From NCBI GenBank assembly GCA_005792805.1, contig SXQV01000251.1, positions 1 through 11,822 on the forward strand: a stretch of 11,822 nt of DNA. Direction: 5' to 3'. This document shows, piece after piece, positions 1-5,961 of this stretch; the stretch's first letter is position 1, and every line of letters begins with the position of its first letter. A model generated the notes under the pieces. That model was not told where the DNA came from. It saw only the letters and a list, made by a program, of their open reading frames with translations, and did no database searches. This DNA is from Methylococcaceae bacterium. GTDB lineage: Bacteria; Pseudomonadota; Gammaproteobacteria; Methylococcales; Methylococcaceae. The position numbers and the translations under genes were made by a program.

Positions 1-825
1 GATAGCCTCGCCCTCAAATGAATATGAATCGCTGAACGTATTTGTTCGAGCGCACGTAAAGAATGGATACTGCCCGACGGGGTTGCCTTCGTTGACATCC
101 TTTTTGCCGGTAGTGATGCTGCACACATTCCCTAACTGCTTCACCTCCCACTCCCCACTGAACCCCGGCAGGCGCTTTTTGCCGGTGAGCAATTCCTGCA
201 TGGCGCCTTGCTTGAGGTGGCGCTTTTTGGCGAGCAGCTGCTCCAGCGATTCGATGAGGGCATCCGCATCGCTCAACGCCTCGGCGATGGCTTCTTGTTC
301 GATAAGCGGTGGCAAGGCCACAGATAGCTGTTCAAACTTTTTCCGCTGGATTCCCTTGGCAGTCGATCCACTGGAGTAATCAGCGAGCATCCGCTGAAAT
401 CCATCGGAACGCATCACTTGAAAGAGGAAGCGATTCGACACCCTCTGCTTAAACACCTGAAGGAGGATGGTTCGCTGACTCAGGATGTACTTCCGGTCGT
501 CAGGAACGAGGGCAACATTCCCCAATGGGGCTTCAGTAGTAAAAAGAACGTCACCTTTTGCCACGTCGCCCTTCGTCATCCAGCGGCAGTAGAGTGAATC
601 CGAGCCGAAGTTGCATTCCTCGTGAAAATCAATAAACCCCATCTTCACATTTGCGGCTGACAGAGCCGGAATGTCGCCGCCTCCCCAATCCATCCCCAAC
701 TTTTTGGGCGTTCGGCCTCGGTAATCCATGATCTGGCGTGAAATACCGAGCATGGTGCCGGCTTCCCAATCCTCCGGAATCACCCCCACCTCAGTCTGCT
801 TGTAGCCCGCTCGAATCGCGCTCAT
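1..825 (-). CDS. hsdS: Type I restriction-modification specificity subunit HsdS (partial, C-terminus off the left edge)
   Basis: HsdS gives a type I R-M complex its DNA target and forms the core of the M2S methylase. The frame is open for 275 codons from ATG at 825 to the window edge. The N-terminus has the HsdS signature KQTEVGVIPEDWE (residues 9-21), then a first target-recognition domain (about 20-170). The conserved central helical spacer spans about 172-217 (PPLIEQEAIAEAL, then LLAKKRHLKQGAM and LLTGKK). A second domain starts near 220 (PGFSGEWEV) and is cut at the edge. About half to two thirds of a usual 400-450 aa protein is present. ATG 825 is preceded only by a G-rich stretch, not a clear Shine-Dalgarno. 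It overlaps (ATGA) the stop of a 28-codon upstream frame, so the true N-terminus is uncertain. The family call is very secure; the start is not. Confidence 0.93.
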   Translation of the reverse strand, partial: MSAIRAGYKQTEVGVIPEDWEAGTMLGISRQIMDYRGRTPKKLGMDWGGGDIPALSAANVKMGFIDFHEECNFGSDSLYCRWMTKGDVAKGDVLFTTEAPLGNVALVPDDRKYILSQRTILLQVFKQRVSNRFLFQVMRSDGFQRMLADYSSGSTAKGIQRKKFEQLSVALPPLIEQEAIAEALSDADALIESLEQLLAKKRHLKQGAMQELLTGKKRLPGFSGEWEVKQLGNVCSITTGKKDVNEGNPVGQYPFFTCARTNTFSDSYSFEGEAI

Positions 826-908
826 CGCCCAAGCCCCCACCAAAAAGTCGGCGCTGACGAGAGGGCGGCGTTGCCCCGTTTTTTTTGCAAGTTATTCTCG
901 GCGCTCAT
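822..908 (-). CDS. 28-codon coupling mini-ORF, or 5' part of a frameshifted hsdS
   Basis: ATG 908 overlaps the stop of the DUF1016 gene (ATGA) and has a good ribosome site (GAGGCGGAACA before the ATG). The frame starts MSAENNLQKK and ends in TGA at 824-822, which again overlaps an ATG (825, hsdS) as ATGA. Codons 8-10 (CAA AAA AAA) contain a run of eight A (minus strand, 886-879) that forms an in-phase A-AAA-AAA heptamer. A -1 shift there, or one extra A, enters the hsdS frame and would give MSAENNLQKK followed by TGQRRPLVSADFLVGAWAM and on into HsdS. So this is one of: a translational-coupling relay, the true N-terminus of an HsdS made by slippage, a phase-variable tract, or a one-base homopolymer error. 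The sequence alone does not decide. Confidence 0.4.
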   Translation of the reverse strand: MSAENNLQKKRGNAALSSAPTFWWGLGR

Positions 909-1933
909 TGTTCCGCCTCACGCAAGCTCAGTTCCATCTCGTGCCGTAGGGCTTCGCGGTCCGGCAGGTAAAGCTGGTATTTCTGTACAAAGAGCTGGCT
1001 ATTCATGCCGTAGGTGGCGTATTCGACCAGCAACTCGTCCTTGTTGCGGGAGAGGATAATGCCGATGGGCGGGTTGTCATCTTCGACGTTTTCCTCCTTG
1101 GCGAAATAGCCGAGATACAGGTTCATCTGGCCCATGTCGTGGTGCTGCACGTCGCCCAGCTTGAGGTCGATCAGGACGAAGCAGCGCAGGATGCGGTGAT
1201 AAAAAACCAGATCGACCTTGTAGTGGGTGTTGTTGATGGTGACTCGGTATTGCCGCCCGACGAAGGTGAAACCCTTGCCGAGTTCGAGCAGGAAGGGCTG
1301 GAGGTGATCGCAGATCACGGTTTCGAGCTGGCTTTCCGACACCTGATACGGCTCGGGAATCTTCAGGAACTCGAATACGTAGGGCTCGCGCAGCAGGTCG
1401 GTGGGCTGCTCGACAATCTGCCCCTGCGCGGCCAGTTGCAGGATGCCGGCCTTGTCCTTACTGGCCGCGAGGCGCAGAAACAGCGAGCTGTCCTTCTGCC
1501 GGATCAGCTCCCGCACCGACCAGCGTTCACGTATCGTCTGCTGTTCGTAGAAGCCTCGTTCCAGCGGGTCGTCGATCTTCAGCAGCTCGACAATGTGCGA
1601 CCAGCTCAATTGGTGCGACGCTGTCGCACCAATTGGATAAGCCAGATAAAACTGGCGGATACGAATCAGGTTGCTACGGCTGAAGCCCTTGCCGTGGCGA
1701 AGGGTCAAGTCTTTCGACAGGCTGGCAAGGAGCGCCGTGCCGTAGTCGGCGCGGACTTTTCCGCCCTGCTCAAACTCGATGATGTACCGCCCGACCTGCC
1801 AGTTGGTTTCGGTGATGTGCGCATTGACGGCCTGCATCGCTCGCGTGCGGCCTTGGGTATAGGTGTCGGAAATCTGCTCCAGCAGGTTCCGGTAATCCGG
1901 GGAGGCAGCGAGATTTTGAATATCGGTGCTCAT
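905..1933 (-). CDS. DUF1016 (YhcG-type) PDDEXK nuclease domain protein
   Basis: This 342-aa protein matches the YhcG/DUF1016 family. Residues about 10-165 form the N-terminal helical/winged-helix domain (NWQVGRYIIEFEQ, GKGFSRSNLIRIRQFY, LSWSHIVELLKIDDPLER). Residues about 185-325 form a PDDEXK-fold nuclease domain. Visible active-site elements are D241 in YKVDLVFYHR, D256 and K258 in CFVLIDLKLG (Asp in place of the usual Glu), and the GQMNLY motif near 268-273. The start at 1933 has AGGGG six bases upstream. Its stop overlaps a following ATG. The gene lies between hsdM and hsdS, a placement often seen for this family, which suggests a defence-linked role. The exact activity is not established and nothing here shows a replacement for HsdR. 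A 13-bp perfect hairpin lies inside the coding sequence. Confidence 0.92.
   Translation of the reverse strand: MSTDIQNLAASPDYRNLLEQISDTYTQGRTRAMQAVNAHITETNWQVGRYIIEFEQGGKVRADYGTALLASLSKDLTLRHGKGFSRSNLIRIRQFYLAYPIGATASHQLSWSHIVELLKIDDPLERGFYEQQTIRERWSVRELIRQKDSSLFLRLAASKDKAGILQLAAQGQIVEQPTDLLREPYVFEFLKIPEPYQVSESQLETVICDHLQPFLLELGKGFTFVGRQYRVTINNTHYKVDLVFYHRILRCFVLIDLKLGDVQHHDMGQMNLYLGYFAKEENVEDDNPPIGIILSRNKDELLVEYATYGMNSQLFVQKYQLYLPDREALRHEMELSLREAEQ
1607..1635. repeat. Perfect 13-bp inverted repeat inside the DUF1016 gene
   Basis: The arms are CAATTGGTGCGAC (1607-1619) and its exact reverse complement (1623-1635), separated by the 3-base loop GCT. It covers codons of residues about 100-109 (PIGATASHQL), in the loop before the conserved LSWSH motif. 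This is far longer than expected by chance in about 1 kb of coding sequence. It could be a chance product of codon choice, an mRNA structure that modulates expression, or the remnant of a small palindromic element. Confidence 0.8.
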
Positions 1934-1953
1934 TGGACGCCCCTGATGTTTGC

Positions 1954-2043
1954 AACCCCGTCGAATTCGACGGGGTTAATGGTGCACTCAGTTCCAAATC
2001 CCTCGAATTCGAGGGATTTAAATGTGGCGAATTCGCCACCATT
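1954..2043. repeat. Three 24-bp palindromes with a common CGAATTCG centre
   Basis: Unit 1 (1954-1977) and unit 2 (1996-2019) are perfect 24-bp palindromes. Unit 3 (2020-2043) abuts unit 2 and is palindromic except for two base pairs; its inner 16 bp (2024-2039) are perfect. All three share the centre CGAATTCG and begin AA and end TT. The arm bases between differ, and between units 1 and 2 every difference is compensated in the opposite arm. They fill the gap between hsdM and the DUF1016 gene. In the minus-strand transcript each could fold as a hairpin with an AAUU loop. Possible roles are intercistronic hairpins setting transcript ratio or stability, operator or nuclease sites, or members of a mobile palindromic repeat family. 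Confidence 0.9.
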
Positions 2044-2057
2044 GGACTGAATGGCGC

Positions 2058-4460
2058 TCATGGCTGGAACCCCATCTTCTTCAGATGCGCCGCCACCTTG
2101 GCGGCAAGGTCAGCCACTTTGCCGGTCAGCATTGGCAGCGGGGTTTCATAGCGTTCGGCCAGTTCCTTGACGCGCTGGGTCAGGGACTGGCTGATGCGGT
2201 CCATTTCGCCGTGAATGTCGGCGTCGATGGCGGCGAGCCATTTGTCTTCGACGACCAGGGTCCTGATGTCAGCCTCGCTGAGCTTGGGGTACTGGGCGTA
2301 GGCCAATGCGTCGAGTTCGGTATCAGGCTCCTTCAGCGCTTTCTTGAGGTCGGCCTCCTGCGTGCACAGTTTCAGCCAGGCAGTGAGCGCGGCGGCTTCG
2401 TCCTTGGCTTCGGAGTCGCCTTTGATCTCTTTCAGGCGGGCGCTGACATTAGCCTTGTTCACCTTGTCGAGTTCGGCGAACAAGCCCTCTTCGCCGCCGT
2501 GTTCCTCTTCCATTTCGGCCATCTGCGCGGCGAGGCTTTCCAGCGCCGCTTCCTGCTCACTAATGGCGGCCTGTTGGGCGGCAAAGTAGCGCGCCACGAT
2601 CAGCGGCTTGGGGATCAGGTCGCAGGTCCAGCCTTTATCGACTGCCTTGCCCTTCTTGTTGGTTTCGACGATGCGGGAGGTTTCAGCCTTCCAGCCATCG
2701 GCAGCGATCAGGTAACAGTCGTCCTGCAGGGTCGTCGACCAGTAGTCCATCAGGTGCTGGAACACGGCGTACTTGTCGATCAGGGGCTTGTCGGCGTAGT
2801 GCGCGAGCAGGTCTTCTGCCAGATCATGAATGACGGTCTTGGGATGGCAGCCGGGTTGCAGGTTCTTGAGCGTTTGCATGACGCGCTGCCGCCATGCAGC
2901 GAAATGCCCGTTCATGTCAGCGATGTAGGCGACAAATTCCGCGTGCTCGTAGATCGTCGATTTGATCGCCTGCTTGGGCGTCGCGAGGTCGACATAGCCG
3001 GGGCGATTGGCCGTGAACAGTGCCTGCCGCAGTTGCGGGCAGACTTTCCAGTAGGCGTCGAGCGCACCCACGTCGCGGCTGGGTATGCCACCTTTCAGGT
3101 GGCCTTCGATGTCCTGGATGTCTTCGGCCTGCTGGCTGTCGATGTAGCGCGGAATGTTGAGATTAAAATCGTTCTTCTCGATTTCCTCCAAGCTGACCGT
3201 CCGGGCGTATTTCGGGTCGCTGTCGTCGCGGCGGTTGAACACGTCAACGATCTTGTGAATATCGCAATCGCGCAAGCGGTTCTTGGGGCCGTCCTTAATG
3301 ACCCCGGCGCTGGCGTCGATCATGAAAATGCCCTTGCGGGTGTGGGCGTTTTCCTTGTCGATGACGAGGATGCAGGCGGGGATGCCGGTACCGTAGAACA
3401 GGTTGGCCGGTAGCCCGATGATGCCCAAGATGAACCCCCGGCGAATCAGGTTGCGGCGAATGCCGGCTTCGGCGTTGCCGCGAAACAGGACGCCATGCGA
3501 CAGGATGCACGCGCCTTTGCCGGTGCTCTTGAGCGAGCGGATGAGATGCAGGAGGTAGGCGTAGTCACCCTGTTTGGCCGGGGGCGTGCCATAGTGTCTG
3601 AAGCGCTCGTGCGGGTCGTTGAGAGGGTCAAAACCTGCGCTCCAGTTCTTTTCACTGAACGGTATTCCAGCTACAACGTAATCAAAGGTCTTGATCTGAC
3701 CCTCTTCGTTGGTGAATAAGGGTTTGGCAAGCGTATTGCCCCATTTGATTTCCGCCGTCGGGTTGTTGTGCAGGATCATGTTCATCCGTGCCAGACCGGA
3801 CGTGGCGGCATCTTTTTCCTGCCCGTACAGCGTAACCTTGGCCTTCGCCTCATCGCCGACCTTGAGCAGCAGCGAACCCGAGCCGCAGGTCGGGTCATAG
3901 ACGGTGGTGTCGTTGGTGGTGACGGCCTCGTGGATGCCGATGATTTGCGCCATGATGCGGCTGACCTCGGCTGGGGTATAAAACTGACCCTTGCTCTTGC
4001 CGCTTTCGGCGGCGAAGTGGCGCATCAGGTATTCATAGGCATCGCCGAGGATATCGTCGCCGTCTGCGCGATTTTTGGAAAAGTCGAGCGCTTTGTTCTC
4101 GAAGATCGAGATCAAATTGGTGAGCCAATCAACGATTTCCTGACCGCTGCCCAGTTTGCCCGGATCATTAAAGTCGGGTATGTCTGACAACTTGTTGGCG
4201 TTCGCCAGTGGGCCGATGATCTTCTTGTTGATCTTGTCGCCAATATCGGGTTTGCCCTTGAGGGCAACCATGTCCCTGAAGCTGGCGCCCTCGGGAATCG
4301 TGATAGGTGCGTAGGGGACGCCTGCGTACTTGTCGGACACATATTTGACGAACAGCAGAACGAGCACGTAGTCCTTATATTGGCTGGCGTCCATTCCCCC
4401 GCGCGACTCGTCGCAGGAAGCCCAGAGGGATGAATACAGTTCGGATTTCTTGATGGCCAT
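2058..4460 (-). CDS. hsdM: Type I R-M DNA methyltransferase subunit HsdM with altered motif IV
   Basis: HsdM normally methylates adenine N6 in the target chosen by HsdS. The protein is 800 aa from ATG 4460 (MAIKKSELYSSLW). An in-frame ATG 30 codons upstream (4550) adds residues unlike the family, so I reject it. Residues about 1-130 are the HsdM N-terminal helical domain, and GQFYTPAEVSRIM (about 159-171) precedes the methylase fold. SAM motif I, DPTCGSGSLL, is intact at about 189-198. Motif IV, expected as ANPPF, reads AGIPF (264-268, bases 3671-3657). Other family blocks are intact (KQGDYAYLLHLIRSL, GIIGLPANLFYGTGIPA, NLNIPRYID). The C-terminal half (about 440-800) contains a Glu/Ala-rich coiled coil (about 625-680). 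Loss of the motif IV Asn predicts weak or no methylation, unless this lineage uses another residue. First gene of the visible operon. Confidence 0.95.
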   Translation of the reverse strand: MAIKKSELYSSLWASCDESRGGMDASQYKDYVLVLLFVKYVSDKYAGVPYAPITIPEGASFRDMVALKGKPDIGDKINKKIIGPLANANKLSDIPDFNDPGKLGSGQEIVDWLTNLISIFENKALDFSKNRADGDDILGDAYEYLMRHFAAESGKSKGQFYTPAEVSRIMAQIIGIHEAVTTNDTTVYDPTCGSGSLLLKVGDEAKAKVTLYGQEKDAATSGLARMNMILHNNPTAEIKWGNTLAKPLFTNEEGQIKTFDYVVAGIPFSEKNWSAGFDPLNDPHERFRHYGTPPAKQGDYAYLLHLIRSLKSTGKGACILSHGVLFRGNAEAGIRRNLIRRGFILGIIGLPANLFYGTGIPACILVIDKENAHTRKGIFMIDASAGVIKDGPKNRLRDCDIHKIVDVFNRRDDSDPKYARTVSLEEIEKNDFNLNIPRYIDSQQAEDIQDIEGHLKGGIPSRDVGALDAYWKVCPQLRQALFTANRPGYVDLATPKQAIKSTIYEHAEFVAYIADMNGHFAAWRQRVMQTLKNLQPGCHPKTVIHDLAEDLLAHYADKPLIDKYAVFQHLMDYWSTTLQDDCYLIAADGWKAETSRIVETNKKGKAVDKGWTCDLIPKPLIVARYFAAQQAAISEQEAALESLAAQMAEMEEEHGGEEGLFAELDKVNKANVSARLKEIKGDSEAKDEAAALTAWLKLCTQEADLKKALKEPDTELDALAYAQYPKLSEADIRTLVVEDKWLAAIDADIHGEMDRISQSLTQRVKELAERYETPLPMLTGKVADLAAKVAAHLKKMGFQP

Positions 4461-4976
4461 CAGCTTATATTTCCAACATAAACAGGGGTCACCGGCGGAT
4501 GATAGCCGGAGGGGGATCGGCGAGCCAAAGCCGCAATGTTCCTCCTCCATAGATTATCAGCGGAACAGCCCACGCCCCAACGCAGAGGGAGATAATCCTG
4601 CCACGGTCGCACAAACACGCCGCATCAAGGCACCCTCTTTCGCTCTTCCATAATCGTGCCGGGTAATCTCGGGACGAAGCAGTCGCGGGTACGGCACAGG
4701 TTGCAGCTCAATAAAAGAACCCTCTCAATTGAGCGATGTGTTCATCGAGGAGGAGCTTTCCAGTTTATGAAAAGCCGAATTTCAGGCCCATGGGCACCTC
4801 GAAAAACTTCCTGATACCTGATCGGATACTCGGCTGAAGCTGATGAGGGAGTTGGGCACGAGGTGATACCCGGCGCTTGCCAGAATCGGGGAGTCCGGCA
4901 AATGGAAGTTTCTTTTCTGAAAGGCGCAGAGGTGACGACTTTTTTGTCGAAACCTGGCAATGTCATAGCAACGGCC
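4461..4976. other. Gene-free stretch upstream of hsdM
   Basis: About 515 bp between hsdM and the tRNA terminator contain no frame that resembles a known protein or has a credible start. It must include the hsdM promoter and leader, but I see no convincing -35/-10 pair. Small structures visible are a CCGGC/GCCGG hairpin at 4492-4509 in the hsdM leader, a 10-bp palindrome CTCAATTGAG at 4724-4733, and CGAC-T6-GTCG at 4937-4950. It could be the scar of an integration event next to the tRNA gene; no integrase or duplicated tRNA end is seen. Confidence 0.5.
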
Positions 4977-4998
4977 AAAAATTGGAAAGGCAATTTCC
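4977..4998 (-). terminator. Weak Rho-independent terminator candidate after tRNA-Thr
   Basis: Read on the minus strand, GGAAA-TTGCC-TTTCC (4998-4984) is followed by AATTTTT (4983-4977). It lies 22 bases past the tRNA 3' end. The stem is only five base pairs and A/T-rich, so the call is modest. Position and the T tract support it. Confidence 0.4.
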
Positions 4999-5019
4999 TG
5001 GCTAAACCGTTGAAAAATA

Positions 5020-5095
5020 TGGAGCCGGCGAAAGGATTTGAACCCTCGACCAACTGATTACAAATCAGTCGCTCTACCAACTGAGCTACGCCGGC
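5020..5095 (-). tRNA. tRNA-Thr (anticodon UGU)
   Basis: On the minus strand a complete 76-nt cloverleaf reads from GCCGGCG at 5095 to CGCCGGCTCCA ending at 5020. The 7-bp acceptor stem pairs perfectly. The D arm holds GCTC-AGTTGGTA-GAGC. The anticodon stem ACTGA/TCAGT encloses the loop TTTGTAA with anticodon TGT at 5062-5060. The T arm contains GGTTCAAATCC. The terminal CCA is encoded. It reads codon ACA (and other ACN codons to some extent). In many Gammaproteobacteria this tRNA begins a Thr-Tyr-Gly-Thr-tufB cluster. Here no further tRNA follows before hsdM, so it is either solitary or was separated from the cluster. Confidence 0.97.
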
Positions 5096-5146
5096 TTGAC
5101 TTGTGGGCCGGGCTTAGTTGGCTCGGCACCGCTTGAACGAGCGCAC

Positions 5147-5175
5147 ATTCTAACGTTTCGAAGGTCCGATGTGAA
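5147..5175 (-). promoter_or_regulatory. Sigma-70-like promoter of tRNA-Thr
   Basis: Minus-strand TTCACA (5175-5170) and TAGAAT (5152-5147) each match consensus at five of six positions and are exactly 17 bp apart. Transcription would start near 5139, about 44 bp before the mature tRNA. The bases after the -10 (GTGCGCTCG) are G/C-rich, the discriminator type typical of stable-RNA promoters under stringent control; that regulation is inferred. Confidence 0.65.
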
Positions 5176-5325
5176 TGCTGGATTGTGGCCGATGCATCCT
5201 GAACCCTGGAGGAGCACCCTCCGGAGTCCCATGGGCTCAGCGCCACATCACGCAGTTGGATGCCTCTGGCTGAAGGGGCGTTGTGCAATAACAGGCCTTT
5301 TCTGGCCCGCAGTCGAGGAGAACAA

Positions 5326-5511
5326 ATGAACAAAGCCATTATCACCGCCGTCGTCATTATCGGCCTGGGCATCCTTATTTACTTTGGCGTTGACGCCTGG
5401 CAAGCCTCGGTGAACATCTACGCATCCAGCTGTGAAACCGGCTCGGGGCGTGAACTGCCCCAGCCTGTCTGCAAGGCGATCATGCATTACCGGTACGAGA
5501 AGGATAATTGA
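5326..5511 (+). CDS. Small single-pass membrane protein, 61 aa, unknown function
   Basis: ATG 5326 follows a good ribosome site, GAGGAG at 5315-5320. The protein begins MNKAIITAVVIIGLGILIYF, one strong transmembrane helix (residues about 4-22). A short hydrophilic tail has two cysteines (C36 and C49) that could form a disulfide if the tail is periplasmic. It ends in KDN. An in-frame ATG at 5260 lacks a ribosome site and would place charged residues before the helix, so I prefer 5326. I do not recognise a family. It stands alone between a divergent tRNA and the next small gene. The clear Shine-Dalgarno and well-formed helix argue that it is real. Confidence 0.7.
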   Translation: MNKAIITAVVIIGLGILIYFGVDAWQASVNIYASSCETGSGRELPQPVCKAIMHYRYEKDN

Positions 5512-5563
5512 GGCGAAGCGATCAGCCTCCATGCGTCTGGCCAACGGGACGGCTCACCACAAA

Positions 5564-5633
5564 TTGACAAGGCGGACACAACAGGGCAATTTGCTCCGTG
5601 ACGGTATCCCGCCCGGAAGGTGCGCCTTGGGCG
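5564..5633 (+). promoter_or_regulatory. Possible promoter and leader hairpin upstream of the zinc-ribbon gene
   Basis: A perfect TTGACA lies at 5564-5569, but at 17 bp spacing the -10 (CAATTT) is poor. Downstream, CGCCC (5610-5614) pairs with GGGCG (5629-5633), and AAGG (5617-5620) pairs with CCTT (5625-5628) around a TGCG loop, with a two-base bulge. No T-run follows, so a terminator for the 61-aa gene is unlikely. It may be a leader structure, or chance. Confidence 0.25.
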
Positions 5634-5700
5634 TAAAACCGATCAATAGCAAACAAACAAAGGCTCCGGCCTCATAAAAACATTGCTTAAGGAGAATTCC

Positions 5701-5946
5701 ATGGCCCTGGTGACCTGCCCGTCCTGCTCAACCCAAACCTCCGACCTGGCCAGCGCATGCAGCCAGTGCGGCGAGCCCATCCGAACCACCCGCATCGCAC
5801 CGATCAAGACGCTGAGTGGCAAATTATCCCTGCTGGGTGCGGTCATCCTGACCATCGCCATTATCGGCACTGCCCTCGGAACCTGGTGGGGTCCTGCGGC
5901 CTTGCTGCCCGGCGTTGCGTTCTACATGATGGCCAAATTTCTCTAA
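5701..5946 (+). CDS. Zinc-ribbon membrane protein, 81 aa
   Basis: ATG 5701 has AAGGAG seven bases upstream. Residues 6-23 form a zinc ribbon of the CxxC-(10)-CxxC type (C6, C9, C20, C23; CPSC and CSQC). Two hydrophobic helices follow, about 42-60 and about 63-79. The arrangement is that of small zinc-ribbon inner-membrane proteins with a cytoplasmic metal-binding N-terminus. No enzymatic role can be inferred. It converges on namZ with only 15 bp between the stop codons and no terminator visible there, so opposing transcripts probably overlap. Confidence 0.85.
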   Translation: MALVTCPSCSTQTSDLASACSQCGEPIRTTRIAPIKTLSGKLSLLGAVILTIAIIGTALGTWWGPAALLPGVAFYMMAKFL

Positions 5947-5961
5947 CCTGACCAAGGCTAT

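Noticed and set aside
1770..2042. 90-codon minus-strand frame through the three palindromes (MVANSPHLNPSNSRDL)
   Set aside because: The repeated peptide motif arises from the palindromes, and the frame runs into the DUF1016 gene out of phase; no evidence it is translated.
1139..2050. 303-codon plus-strand frame opposite the DUF1016 gene
   Set aside because: Antisense shadow without family features.
2022..3413. Long 463-codon plus-strand frame opposite hsdM
   Set aside because: It is the antisense shadow of a GC-rich gene and has no recognisable domain; hsdM on the other strand is certain.
4489..4536. A 15-codon leader peptide (TTG start after GGAGGAGG, with a Pro-Pro-Pro stretch) upstream of hsdM
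   Set aside because: It needs a TTG start, no attenuator or transcript start is visible, and a frame this short is expected by chance.
4461..4550. Thirty extra N-terminal residues on HsdM from ATG 4550
   Set aside because: The added residues do not resemble HsdM N-termini, whereas MAIKKSELYSSLW from 4460 does.
4863..5057. Plus-strand frame ending in AKGFEPSTN
   Set aside because: The end is translated antisense tRNA, a familiar annotation artefact.
4742..5080. Minus-strand 112-codon frame beginning inside tRNA-Thr
   Set aside because: It starts within the tRNA, a common false call, and shows no protein features.
5208..5222. GGAGG/CCTCC hairpin as a terminator or riboswitch
   Set aside because: Five-base stem, no T tract and no wider conserved fold visible.
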